Shown here piece after piece: positions 1-6,496 of a DNA stretch of 25,413 nucleotides. The stretch is taken from assembly GCA_964636405.1 (NCBI GenBank), contig CAZWSI010000025.1, positions 1 to 25,413 of the forward strand, in the 5' to 3' direction. The DNA is from CAZKGE01 sp964636405. GTDB taxonomy: Bacteria > Bacillota > Clostridia > Christensenellales > CAG-138. The notes below the pieces were generated by a model. The model searched no databases, was not told the DNA's origin, and worked only from the letters and a program-made list of their open reading frames with translations. Every line of letters starts with the position of its first letter. The first letter of the stretch is position 1. The translations under genes were made by a program, and so were the position numbers.

Positions 1-2
1 GA

Positions 3-161
3 CCGATGCTACTATTAATGAAATTTGGGTGTCTCGTTTTATTGACAAATCCAGTGTACCTGTTTCTGCTTCCCGTCGGATTTGGCGCGCTGAGCGTCTT
101 CCTTCTTTCGGCGCTGTGCCGCCGCAGACGAAGCTTTCGCACGCGCCGCCCGCCCGAATAG
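3..161 (+). CDS. Possible 3' end of a small membrane protein (partial)
   Basis: An open frame enters from the left edge and stops at 159-161. It encodes a strongly hydrophobic stretch with two likely membrane spans, followed by an arginine-rich tail (CRRRRSFRTRR), as expected for a membrane protein with a cytoplasmic basic end. An internal ATG lies at 6-8, so it could also be a 51-residue protein. No family is recognised. The first 60 bases are more AT-rich than the rest of the window. The frame is short and could be chance. Confidence 0.25.
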   Translation, partial: PMLLLMKFGCLVLLTNPVYLFLLPVGFGALSVFLLSALCRRRRSFRTRRPPE

Positions 162-194
162 ATCCTGCCGCGCCATGTCCGCGCCGGGTTTATC

Positions 195-264
195 CAAAAA
201 CAACCGGGGGTTGAGCGAGCAAAAACAACCGACGGTATGGTTGCGTTACGCGCAATTCAACCAT
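195..264. promoter_or_regulatory. Repeat and dyad cluster upstream of the ABC transporter gene
   Basis: The 12-mer CAAAAACAACCG occurs at 195-206 and again at 220-231, so the copies start 25 bases apart. Just downstream is a nested dyad: ATGGTTG (237-243) pairs with CAACCAT (258-264), and TTGCG (241-245) pairs with CGCAA (251-255). It ends about 65 bases before the start codon at 329. This could be an operator or a leader structure; no matching regulator is seen nearby. Confidence 0.3.
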
Positions 265-328
265 GCGGCAATGGACGGCGCTTAAACAACATGATATTTT
301 ATGAGCATCACGAGCGGGAGGTACGCAT

Positions 329-2086
329 ATGAGCGTAAGAGGGAAGAATGATGAGGCGCGCATGGAAAAACGCGCGGCAAAGGCGCTGCGCAAGCCGTTT
401 ATACGAGCGCTGTACAGGGGCAACGCCGGCAACTGCGTCGCGACGATCGTTTATTATCTGGTGGAAGCGGCGCTGGCCATTTATATTGCGTACATTTTAC
501 AACAGCTCATCGACGCGGCCATCAGCGGCGACCGCGCGCTGCTGGGCAGCATGGCGCTGCAAACCCTGACGTTTTTCCTGCTGGACGGCGCGCTGCAATT
601 GCTCGGGCGCGAAACGCGCAACCGCTTTCTCAAGCGCGGCATGAAGCAGTACAAGGCCTACGCGTTCGATCGGATCGTTGAAAAAAACATCTCCGGCTTT
701 TCCAGCGAAAGTACGGGCCGCTATCTCTCCGCGCTGACCAACGACGCGACGCAGATCGAGCAGAATTATCTGCGCGGGTCGATCCGCATGGTGTATTATG
801 CGGCGTGGTTTGCGGGCGCGCTCGCGATGATGTTTTGGTATAACTGGTCGCTCTCGCTCGTGGTGCTGGGGCTTTCCACCGTGCCCATCGTGGTGTCGGT
901 GCTCTTTGGCGGCAGGCTCGCCCGGGAGGAAAAGCAGGTGAGCGACCGCAACGAGGGCTTTGTGGGCATGGTAAAGGATCTGCTCGCGGGTTTTACCGTT
1001 ATCAAGAGCTTCAAGGCCGAAAAGGAGATTCGCGCGCTGTTTGCCAAAAACGACGACACGCTGGAAAGCTGCAAGGACAAGCGCCGCCGCGTGGCGGAGC
1101 TGATCGAGATTTTGTCCGGCGGCGCGGGCTTTATACTGCAATTCGGCATCTTTTTATACGGGGCGCTGCTGGCCATACAGGGGCATATCACGGTCGGCGT
1201 GATGATGGCCTTTGTGCAGCTTCTCAATTATGTGATCACGCCCGTGCAGCAATTGCCGTCGCTTTTTGCCAACTGCAAGGCGGCAAGGGGGCTTGTTGAC
1301 AAGCTCGCCTCGGCGGTCTCCGAAAACAGCGGACGGGGCGGCAAGCTCTGCCCGCCCGTGCTGGAAACGGGCATTGCGCTGCAAAACGTCGTTTACGGCT
1401 ACGAGCCCGGAAAGCCGGTGCTGAAGAACCTGTCCGTTACGTTTGAAAAGGGCAAGAGCTACGCCGTGGTGGGCGCGTCGGGCAGCGGAAAAACGACGCT
1501 CCTTAACCTCCTGCTCGGCAGCAGCGGCGATTACGAGGGCAGCATCCGAATCGACGAAAACGAGCTGCGCGACATCGCGGGCGAATCGCTCTATGATATC
1601 CTGTCCATCATCCAGCAAAACGTGTTTGTGTTCGACAGCTCCATACAGGACAACATCACCATGTTCAAGTCCTTTAGCAGGGAGCGGGTGGAGAGCGCCA
1701 TTGACCGCGCGGGGCTGCGCAGGCTGATTGCGGAGCGCGGCGCGGCGTATGACTGCGGCGAAAACGGCGTGGGGCTTTCCGGCGGGGAGCGGCAGCGCAT
1801 ATCCATCGCGCGCTGCCTGCTGTGCGATACGCCGGTGCTGCTGATGGATGAGGCGACGGCCGCGCTCGACGCGGAAACGGCGCACGCGGTGACCAGCTCC
1901 ATCCTCGATATCGCAAACCTCACCCGCATCATCGTCACCCACAAGCTGGAGGAGGCGCTGCTGACGCGCTTTGACGAGATTCTCGTGCTCAAAAACGGCG
2001 CGCTGCTCGAGCGGGGCCGCTTTGCCGAGCTGATGGCGGAGAAGGGCTATTTTTACTCGCTTTACACAGTCTCCCACGTGGAGTAG
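329..2086 (+). CDS. ABC transporter, fused permease and ATP-binding half-transporter
   Basis: This 585-residue protein has an exporter-type membrane domain (about residues 35-320, six spans) followed by a nucleotide-binding domain (about 350-575). Visible motifs are Walker A GASGSGKT (382-389), Q-loop IIQQNVF, signature LSGGE (483-487), Walker B ending in D507-E508, and switch histidine H538. It should act as a homo- or heterodimer in the cytoplasmic membrane, exporting a drug, lipid or peptide. No C39 peptidase domain is present, so processing of a bacteriocin leader is unlikely. The start at 329 is set by the ribosome site GGGAGGT (315-321), seven bases upstream. An internal Met12 lacks such a site. 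It appears monocistronic, and no second half-transporter lies beside it. The substrate cannot be inferred. Confidence 0.93.
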   Translation: MSVRGKNDEARMEKRAAKALRKPFIRALYRGNAGNCVATIVYYLVEAALAIYIAYILQQLIDAAISGDRALLGSMALQTLTFFLLDGALQLLGRETRNRFLKRGMKQYKAYAFDRIVEKNISGFSSESTGRYLSALTNDATQIEQNYLRGSIRMVYYAAWFAGALAMMFWYNWSLSLVVLGLSTVPIVVSVLFGGRLAREEKQVSDRNEGFVGMVKDLLAGFTVIKSFKAEKEIRALFAKNDDTLESCKDKRRRVAELIEILSGGAGFILQFGIFLYGALLAIQGHITVGVMMAFVQLLNYVITPVQQLPSLFANCKAARGLVDKLASAVSENSGRGGKLCPPVLETGIALQNVVYGYEPGKPVLKNLSVTFEKGKSYAVVGASGSGKTTLLNLLLGSSGDYEGSIRIDENELRDIAGESLYDILSIIQQNVFVFDSSIQDNITMFKSFSRERVESAIDRAGLRRLIAERGAAYDCGENGVGLSGGERQRISIARCLLCDTPVLLMDEATAALDAETAHAVTSSILDIANLTRIIVTHKLEEALLTRFDEILVLKNGALLERGRFAELMAEKGYFYSLYTVSHVE

Positions 2087-2149
2087 GCGCTTGCCGTCCG
2101 CCGACGCTGCCCCCGCACGCGCAATAGAATACCCCTCCGCTTTCTTTTG

Positions 2150-2179
2150 TTTCTTTTCTTTCTCGTAAAAGAAAAGAAA
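2150..2179. repeat. Polypyrimidine/polypurine hairpin repeat, copy 1
   Basis: TTTCTTTTCTTT (2150-2161) and AAAGAAAAGAAA (2168-2179) form a perfect 12-bp AT-rich stem around a six-base loop. The same design, with an almost identical upstream TTTCTTTTGTTTC-like lead, recurs at 9371-9420, so this is a dispersed repeat and not a unique terminator. It sits 60 bases after the ABC transporter stop and may still end transcription in one or both directions. Confidence 0.65.
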
Positions 2180-2244
2180 ACGTACCCTCAAAATGATCGT
2201 CAAAGTTAACCAAAGGTTTGCAACTTATTGTCCGTATGCCGGGT

Positions 2245-2250
2245 TATAAT
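2245..2250 (+). promoter_or_regulatory. Putative -10 box for the lipoprotein gene
   Basis: A perfect TATAAT lies 51 bases before the start codon at 2302. The -35 region at the right distance is poor (about ACTTAT), so the promoter is likely weak or activator-dependent. Confidence 0.4.
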
Positions 2251-2301
2251 GATAGCAAGGTGAATAACGTGATTTGTTTTTTACGGAAAAGAGGCGCGGA
2301 C

Positions 2302-2829
2302 ATGAAGAAACGGGGGGCGGTCTGGGGTACGCTGGCGCTTGCCGCGCTGGCGCTTTTAGCCGCAGCCTGCGCCGGACGCGCGCTGCTGCCGGAGCAGGCG
2401 ACGAGCGCGCCGGGCTACGCCGATGAAAGAGCGACCTCGGTTTTTGAGCCGCTGGGGCTGCGCATCGACGCGCCGAGCGGCGCGACGGGCGTTGTGTACA
2501 GCGTGGTGGACAGCCGCATTGCGCAGGTAACCTTCACCCTGGAGGACCGCGTATACGCGTATCGCGCCGCCTATTCCGAGGCGGATATCTCCGGTGTGTA
2601 CGCGGCCTTTGACGAGGAGGCAAGCACGATCGACGCATCCGGCGACGGGTGGGACGCGAGCATTTGCATTCAGATGATCGACGGCGGCGAGCATGGCGCG
2701 CTGGCCACGTGGCGCTATGGCGAGGCTGCCTTCTCGCTTTATTCGCCCGATCCCATCGACGCGAACAGCATGGGCATCCTTTCGGTCGTATTGGCTTCCA
2801 CGGCCTACCCGGACTACATGAGCGGCTGA
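2302..2829 (+). CDS. Small predicted lipoprotein, function unknown
   Basis: The 175-residue product begins with a basic N-terminus (MKKR), a long hydrophobic core and a lipobox-like AAAC at about residues 17-20, so it is probably exported and lipid-anchored on the outer face of the membrane. The rest is a soluble domain with alternating beta-like segments (such as AQVTFTLEDRVYAYRAAYS and ASICIQMI). It recalls small Clostridia lipoproteins of the DUF4367 kind, but I cannot assign a family. The start at 2302 is chosen because it places the basic residues directly before the hydrophobic core and is preceded by AGAGG. A frame extends upstream to 2218 but would add a hydrophilic N-terminus. A terminator overlaps the stop codon. 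Confidence 0.75.
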   Translation: MKKRGAVWGTLALAALALLAAACAGRALLPEQATSAPGYADERATSVFEPLGLRIDAPSGATGVVYSVVDSRIAQVTFTLEDRVYAYRAAYSEADISGVYAAFDEEASTIDASGDGWDASICIQMIDGGEHGALATWRYGEAAFSLYSPDPIDANSMGILSVVLASTAYPDYMSG

Positions 2830-2848
2830 GCGGCCGCTTTGTTTTTTG
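2821..2848 (+). terminator. Intrinsic terminator overlapping the lipoprotein stop codon
   Basis: AGCGGC (2821-2826) pairs with GCCGCT (2833-2838), followed by a T-rich run TTTGTTTTTT. The TGA stop of the lipoprotein gene lies in the loop. Confidence 0.6.
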
Positions 2849-2930
2849 GCTTTGTTTTCCTTGCCGAGGCTTCGGCGGGCCATCCGAAAAAGCGCGCGCG
2901 TACGCCACCCATTTGCGCATAAGGAGCCTG

Positions 2931-3041
2931 TTGACAAAGCCTTTTGACAAGGAATGCAAATGCGACGCGCAGGCTTGGAAGCGCAGACGTCGCATAACGG
3001 CGGCGTTGCTTGCGGAGGATACGGAGCGCGCGGAGGTCTGA
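2931..3041 (+). CDS. Candidate 36-residue small protein
   Basis: A TTG codon at 2931 follows AAGGAG (2921-2926) at a short four-base distance. The frame runs to TGA at 3039-3041. The product is highly charged: it begins TKPFDKECKC, carries four consecutive arginines and ends in an acidic segment. No family is recognised. An intrinsic terminator overlaps the stop codon, mirroring the arrangement at the lipoprotein gene just upstream. This is the only structured feature in the 321-base gap between the lipoprotein and ATP-grasp genes apart from the terminators and the downstream promoter. No clear promoter is visible for it, so it may be a fragment of a noncoding transcript. Confidence 0.3.
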   Translation: MTKPFDKECKCDAQAWKRRRRITAALLAEDTERAEV

Positions 3042-3061
3042 CGGCCGCCCGCGCTTTTTTT
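3025..3061 (+). terminator. Intrinsic terminator before the ATP-grasp gene
   Basis: AGCGCG (3025-3030) pairs with CGCGCT (3050-3055), with inner CGG/CCG pairing (3031-3033 with 3045-3047), followed by seven T residues (3055-3061). It isolates the ATP-grasp promoter at 3067 from upstream transcription. Confidence 0.6.
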
Positions 3062-3066
3062 CGCGC

Positions 3067-3095
3067 TTGACGAATGCGTCCGCGCAGCGTATAAC
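3067..3095 (+). promoter_or_regulatory. Sigma-A promoter for the ATP-grasp ligase gene
   Basis: TTGACG (3067-3072), a 17-base spacer and TATAAC (3090-3095) match the sigma-A consensus at five of six positions in each box. Transcription would start near 3102, about 50 bases before the start codon. Confidence 0.7.
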
Positions 3096-3150
3096 GTTGC
3101 TTGATAACGGCCTTGCCGCTATACGCAGAAAGAAAGCGAAGTGATTTTTT

Positions 3151-4197
3151 ATGGAACTCGATTCCGATGTGCCTCTCCCGCAAAACGCGCCGTTTGTGGC
3201 CATTGTCGCCAACATCAAGACGGGCGCTGCGCACGAAACCACCGACGCGGAGGCGGAGCTTGACAGCATCGATACCGTGCGCGCCATCGGTCGCGCGCTC
3301 AACCTGGCGGGCTGCCGCGCGGCGTTTGTCTCCGCCGACCGGCTGCTGCCCGAGCGAGTCGCCGAAGAAAAGCCCGATTTTGTGTTCAATATCGCAGAAG
3401 GCATCCGGGGGCGCGCCCGCGAGGCGCAGGTGCCGGCTCTGCTGGATATGCTGGGCGTCCCCTATACAGGCTCGGACGCCACCACGCTTTGCATTGCGCT
3501 GGACAAGGCGCTTACCAAGCGGCTCCTTGCCACCTACCACATCAAAACGCCGCCCTACGCGCTCTTGCATCCCACTATGCGCAAGCTCCCGCATCCCATC
3601 CCGTATCCCGTGATCGTCAAGCCCAATGCCGAGGGCTCGAGCAAGGGCATACCCGACGCATGCATAGCCCGTTCGCCCGAGGCGCTCGCCGCCCTGATGG
3701 AGCGGAACGCCGTTCTGTATGGTGAAGACATGCTGGTGGAGGCCTTTGTGGGCGGCAGGGAATTCACCGTCGGCTTGCTCGGCAACGGCAAGGACGTTTT
3801 TGTTTTTCCGCCCATGGAGATCGTGTATACGCAAACGCCGCCGACGGGCTTCCCGGTGTACAGCTATACCGTCAAGCAGGATTATACGCGCTATGTCCGT
3901 TACGAATGCCCGGCCAAGCTCGACGCGGCCGTGGAAAAGCGGATGAAGGAGTATGCGCGCAAGGTCTTCTGCGCGTTGAACTGCCAGGACTTTGCCCGCG
4001 TCGATCTGCGCCTTTCCGAGGACGGGCGGGAGGTCAATTTTATCGAGATCAACCCCCTGCCGGGCCTCGCGCCGGGCTACAGCGATTATCCCATGCTGGC
4101 GGACTTCTGCGGCGTACCCTACGACGCGCTGATTGCAAAGATCCTCCGCGCGGCCGTTTTGCGCACCGGCGCGGCGCTGCCCGCCGGGCTGGCGTAA
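3151..4197 (+). CDS. ATP-grasp ligase related to D-alanine-D-alanine ligase
   Basis: The 348-residue protein has the length and plan of the D-Ala-D-Ala ligase superfamily. The central ATP-binding segment carries ALDKALTKRLL and PVIVKPNAEGSSKGI. The C-terminal catalytic part carries ARVDLRL and NFIEINPLPGLAPGYS, which hold the Mg-binding acidic residue and Asn plus the substrate loop. The N-terminus (VAIVANIKTGAAHET) lacks the GGxSxE-type start of true Ddl enzymes, so it may join other amino acids or amino-acid-like acids. It is expected in the cytoplasm. It is transcribed alone from its own promoter, enclosed by terminators upstream and the rpsF promoter downstream. The ribosome site before 3151 is weak (GAAGTGA). 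Calling it ddl would be premature. Confidence 0.83.
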   Translation: MELDSDVPLPQNAPFVAIVANIKTGAAHETTDAEAELDSIDTVRAIGRALNLAGCRAAFVSADRLLPERVAEEKPDFVFNIAEGIRGRAREAQVPALLDMLGVPYTGSDATTLCIALDKALTKRLLATYHIKTPPYALLHPTMRKLPHPIPYPVIVKPNAEGSSKGIPDACIARSPEALAALMERNAVLYGEDMLVEAFVGGREFTVGLLGNGKDVFVFPPMEIVYTQTPPTGFPVYSYTVKQDYTRYVRYECPAKLDAAVEKRMKEYARKVFCALNCQDFARVDLRLSEDGREVNFIEINPLPGLAPGYSDYPMLADFCGVPYDALIAKILRAAVLRTGAALPAGLA

Positions 4198-4258
4198 GCG
4201 CGGGCGGCGGCAAGCGCGCGGGCATGTCACAGCGGGCGCGGGCAAGCCCAAAAAGCAC

Positions 4259-4287
4259 TTGCATTGGGCCCGCGCGCGTGATATACT
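4259..4287 (+). promoter_or_regulatory. Sigma-A promoter of the rpsF operon
   Basis: TTGCAT (4259-4264), a 17-base spacer and TATACT (4282-4287) lie 70 bases before rpsF. The GC-rich spacer and near-consensus boxes fit a strong housekeeping promoter. Confidence 0.75.
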
Positions 4288-4310
4288 CACAACCGCTAAC
4301 GTCCTTCTTG

Positions 4311-4329
4311 CTCTATCCGCGAGATAGGG
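4311..4329 (+). promoter_or_regulatory. Small hairpin in the rpsF leader
   Basis: CTCTATC (4311-4317) can pair with GATAGGG (4323-4329) around a five-base loop, with one G-T pair. It lies between the promoter and the ribosome site of rpsF. S6-S18 autoregulatory leaders are known at this operon in many bacteria. I cannot confirm the conserved CCG bulge, so this remains a candidate. Confidence 0.3.
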
Positions 4330-4357
4330 CCAACAGTCCATAAGGAGGTGAAATGGA

Positions 4358-4645
4358 ATGAATCAATACGAGGCTTTGTACATCATCGTCCCCGAGCTGG
4401 ACGAGGAGCAAAACCGTGCCACCATCGATAAGTTCAAGGGCATTATCGAATCCAACGGCGGCGAAATCGCGAAGGTAGACGAATGGGGCAAGCGCAAGCT
4501 GGCCTATGATATCGACTACAAGACCGAGGGCTTTTACGTTTTGATGTCGTTTCAAAGTGCGCCGGAGTTTCCCCGGGAGCTCGAGCGCAACTTTAAAAAC
4601 GACGAGCGCGTGCTGCGCTATCTCGTAACCCGCGTCGAGGCGTAA
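4358..4645 (+). CDS. rpsF: Ribosomal protein bS6
   Basis: This 95-residue protein has the normal length for bS6 and its typical sequence, starting MNQYEALYIIVPELDEEQ and containing GKRKLAYDI and the RYLVTR end. bS6 binds the 30S platform as a dimer with bS18. The start at 4358 is supported by AAGGAGG (4342-4348). An ATG at 4353 would give only a two-codon peptide before a stop. It is the first gene of rpsF-ssb-rpsR, the conserved Firmicutes order, and has a strong promoter at 4259. Confidence 0.98.
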   Translation: MNQYEALYIIVPELDEEQNRATIDKFKGIIESNGGEIAKVDEWGKRKLAYDIDYKTEGFYVLMSFQSAPEFPRELERNFKNDERVLRYLVTRVEA

Positions 4646-4670
4646 CGGCACAGACGGAAAGGAGTAACGA

Positions 4671-5099
4671 ATGAATAAAATTATTCTTATCGGCAACCTG
4701 ACCCGCGATCCCGAGGTGCGCTCCACCCAGAGCGGCGTTACCGTCTGCTCCTTTACCATTGCCGTAAACCGTCGTTTTGCCCAGCAGGGCGGCGAGAAGA
4801 CCACCGACTTTTTCCGCATCAACGCCTGGCGGCAGCTGGGCGAAACCTGCGCGCGCTATCTTGCCAAGGGGCGCAAGGTTGCGGTTGTCGGCGAGCTTCA
4901 GGCCCGTACCTACGAGGGCAACGACGGACAGACCCGCATGTCGCTCGACGTATCGGCCGACGAGGTGGAATTCCTCACGCCGAAGCAGCAGCAGGAGGAG
5001 GGCGGCTATCAGGGCGGAAGCAGCCCGAGGCAGTCCGATGTTAATCCCGCTGATCTGGCCGGCTTTACCGATATCAAGGACGACGATATCCCGTTTTAA
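4671..5099 (+). CDS. ssb: Single-stranded DNA-binding protein
   Basis: The 142-residue protein starts with the SSB oligonucleotide-binding fold (MNKIILIGNLTRDPEVR, then FTIAVNR, then FFRINAWRQLGE; about residues 1-105). A short polar linker follows, and the acidic tip DDDIPF recruits replication and repair partners. It coats single-stranded DNA as a tetramer. It lies 25 bases after rpsF with the ribosome site AAAGGAG. The classical position between S6 and S18 genes marks it as the essential housekeeping copy. Confidence 0.98.
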   Translation: MNKIILIGNLTRDPEVRSTQSGVTVCSFTIAVNRRFAQQGGEKTTDFFRINAWRQLGETCARYLAKGRKVAVVGELQARTYEGNDGQTRMSLDVSADEVEFLTPKQQQEEGGYQGGSSPRQSDVNPADLAGFTDIKDDDIPF

Positions 5100-5132
5100 C
5101 GGATCACTGATTAGAAAAGGAGTGCTTGCACC

Positions 5133-5375
5133 ATGGAAGAAAAGAAAATGCGTCCCCGCCCCCGACGGAGCCGCCGCAAGGTCTGCAAGTTCTGCGTAGA
5201 TAAAGCGACGTACATCGATTATAAGGACGTGAACAAGCTTCGCGGCTTTATCACCGAGCGCGGCAAGATCATGCCCCGCCGTATGTCCGGCGTATGCGCA
5301 AAGCATCAGCGCGACCTGGCCATCGCCATCAAGCGTGCCCGCGTGGTCGCCCTGCTGCCCTACGTGGCGGACTGA
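5133..5375 (+). CDS. rpsR: Ribosomal protein bS18, zinc-binding form
   Basis: This 80-residue bS18 has the typical basic N-terminus and core (KLRGFITERGKIMPRR). It keeps C18 and C21 as a CxxC and C55 and H58 as a CxxH, which together can bind zinc, so it belongs to the Cys-containing form. The site AAAAGGAG precedes the start, though with a long spacer. It is the last gene of the rpsF operon, and a terminator follows 40 bases on. Confidence 0.98.
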   Translation: MEEKKMRPRPRRSRRKVCKFCVDKATYIDYKDVNKLRGFITERGKIMPRRMSGVCAKHQRDLAIAIKRARVVALLPYVAD

Positions 5376-5412
5376 CAAGACACAATCCCCCCAATTAAGG
5401 AAGTTAGCAGAT

Positions 5413-5437
5413 AAAAACCGGCGCAGGCCGGTTTTTT
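5413..5437. terminator. Bidirectional intrinsic terminator between rpsR and the AraC gene
   Basis: AAAAACCGGC (5413-5422) pairs with GCCGGTTTTT (5427-5436) around a four-base loop. Runs of A on one side and T on the other let it work on both strands. It separates two convergent genes; the AraC-type stop codon lies at 5440-5442. Confidence 0.88.
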
Positions 5438-5439
5438 CG

Positions 5440-6339
5440 TTATCGTCTGTTGTTGCGCGCGTAGGCGCGGGGGGTTACGCCGTATTCGCTCTTGAAGGCC
5501 TTGTAGAACGCGGAATAATCCGAAAAGCCGCAGCGCTCGGCGGCCTGCTGCATACTCGCGCCGTCGAGAATGAGGTTGCGGGCGTAGATCATGCGCTTTT
5601 GCACGAGCGCGTTGTGGATGGTCGTGCCCGTTTCGCGCTTAAAGGCGCGGGCCAGATAGTATTTGGATAGATATACCGCGCCGGAGAGCGCGTCGAGGGA
5701 AACGGGCTCGTCGAGATGCGCGTCGAGATAGCGCATCACGCGGCGCGACACGCCGCCGTCGTCCGCCTTGCGGCGCGCGCCGGCCGCTGGGTCGAGCGCC
5801 GCGCGGTTGAGGGACACGAGAAAAGCGGAGAGCGCCGCGCGGCAGAGCACATCCCGCCCGAACGCCTCGGAGCGCGAGGCCGCGATGCAGGAAAAGAGCT
5901 TTTCGGAAAGCGCATCGCGTACTTCGGGCGCAAAGCGATACGCGCCGTGGCGGCCCGTTTCAAAGCAGCGGGAAAGCGGCGTTTCGCCCGTGGAGAGAGA
6001 ATCGATATACGGGCGCGACATCCACAGCACCAGCCGCTCGTACGGCTCGCCATCCTTGGGCAGGATGGGCCTGTGGAGCTGGTTGGGGCCGATGAGCAGC
6101 ATATCGCCCGGCTTCATGTCGAAGGCGGCGCTGTCGATTTGATAGCGGATGCGGCCGGAAACCAAGAGATAGCATTCGTAAAAATCGTGAAAATGAAGCG
6201 AAACCTGCAATTCCGTGCTGTCGAGATAGTGGAAAAGCTCATAATCGGCGGGCAGCATGTGCTGCCGCTGCAAAAACACGTCGCGATCCCGTCCGTACAG
6301 CCCCTGCCGGTAGGATTCAGGGGTTTGCGCCCGTTCCAT
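5440..6339 (-). CDS. AraC-family transcriptional regulator
   Basis: This 299-residue protein has an N-terminal cupin-like sensing domain (HFHDFYECYLLVSGRIRYQI, then GDMLLIGPNQLHRP; about residues 45-110). A C-terminal AraC/XylS DNA-binding domain with two helix-turn-helix motifs spans about residues 195-296: LSKYYLARAFKRETG in the first and ERCGFSDYSAFYKAFK in the second, ending GVTPRAYA. The GGGAGG site lies 11 bases before the ATG at 6339. It is divergent from the sugar-acid genes starting at 6497, so it most likely senses a sugar acid or derivative and activates them. Its own promoter has a clear 17-base spacer (6376-6404). Confidence 0.93.
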   Translation of the reverse strand: MERAQTPESYRQGLYGRDRDVFLQRQHMLPADYELFHYLDSTELQVSLHFHDFYECYLLVSGRIRYQIDSAAFDMKPGDMLLIGPNQLHRPILPKDGEPYERLVLWMSRPYIDSLSTGETPLSRCFETGRHGAYRFAPEVRDALSEKLFSCIAASRSEAFGRDVLCRAALSAFLVSLNRAALDPAAGARRKADDGGVSRRVMRYLDAHLDEPVSLDALSGAVYLSKYYLARAFKRETGTTIHNALVQKRMIYARNLILDGASMQQAAERCGFSDYSAFYKAFKSEYGVTPRAYARNNRR

Positions 6340-6375
6340 GGCCCTTGCCGCCTCCCTTCCTCTCGATTTAGACTT

Positions 6376-6404
6376 ATCATAACAGGATAGGGCAAGTTTT
6401 GCAA
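6376..6404 (-). promoter_or_regulatory. Sigma-A promoter of the AraC-family regulator
   Basis: Read on the minus strand, TTGCAA (6404-6399), a 17-base spacer and TATGAT (6381-6376) form a good sigma-A promoter 37 bases before the start codon. Confidence 0.65.
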
Positions 6405-6428
6405 TGTATCAGGCAATTTTACCATGGA

Positions 6429-6453
6429 AGCTGTCCTAAGCGTCAGCTATAAT
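6429..6453 (+). promoter_or_regulatory. Putative regulated promoter of the sugar-acid operon
   Basis: A perfect TATAAT (6448-6453) stands 43 bases before the kinase start, but the -35 position (6425-6430, TGGAAG) is poor, as expected for an activator-dependent promoter. AGCTG (6429-6433) and CAGCT (6444-6448) form a small dyad touching the -10 box and may be part of an operator for the divergent AraC-type protein. Confidence 0.5.
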
Positions 6454-6496
6454 GAAGGCGTAACCTTTCTATTACGATGAATATGGGAGTGAGTGT

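Noticed and set aside
2931..2949. Tandem TTGACA motifs as promoters
   Set aside because: Two TTGACA hexamers occur at 2931 and 2944, but neither has a -10-like sequence 16-18 bases downstream.
2356..4341. Minus-strand open frame of 661 codons across the lipoprotein and ATP-grasp genes
   Set aside because: It is antisense to two supported genes and crosses terminators and promoters; no domain is recognisable.
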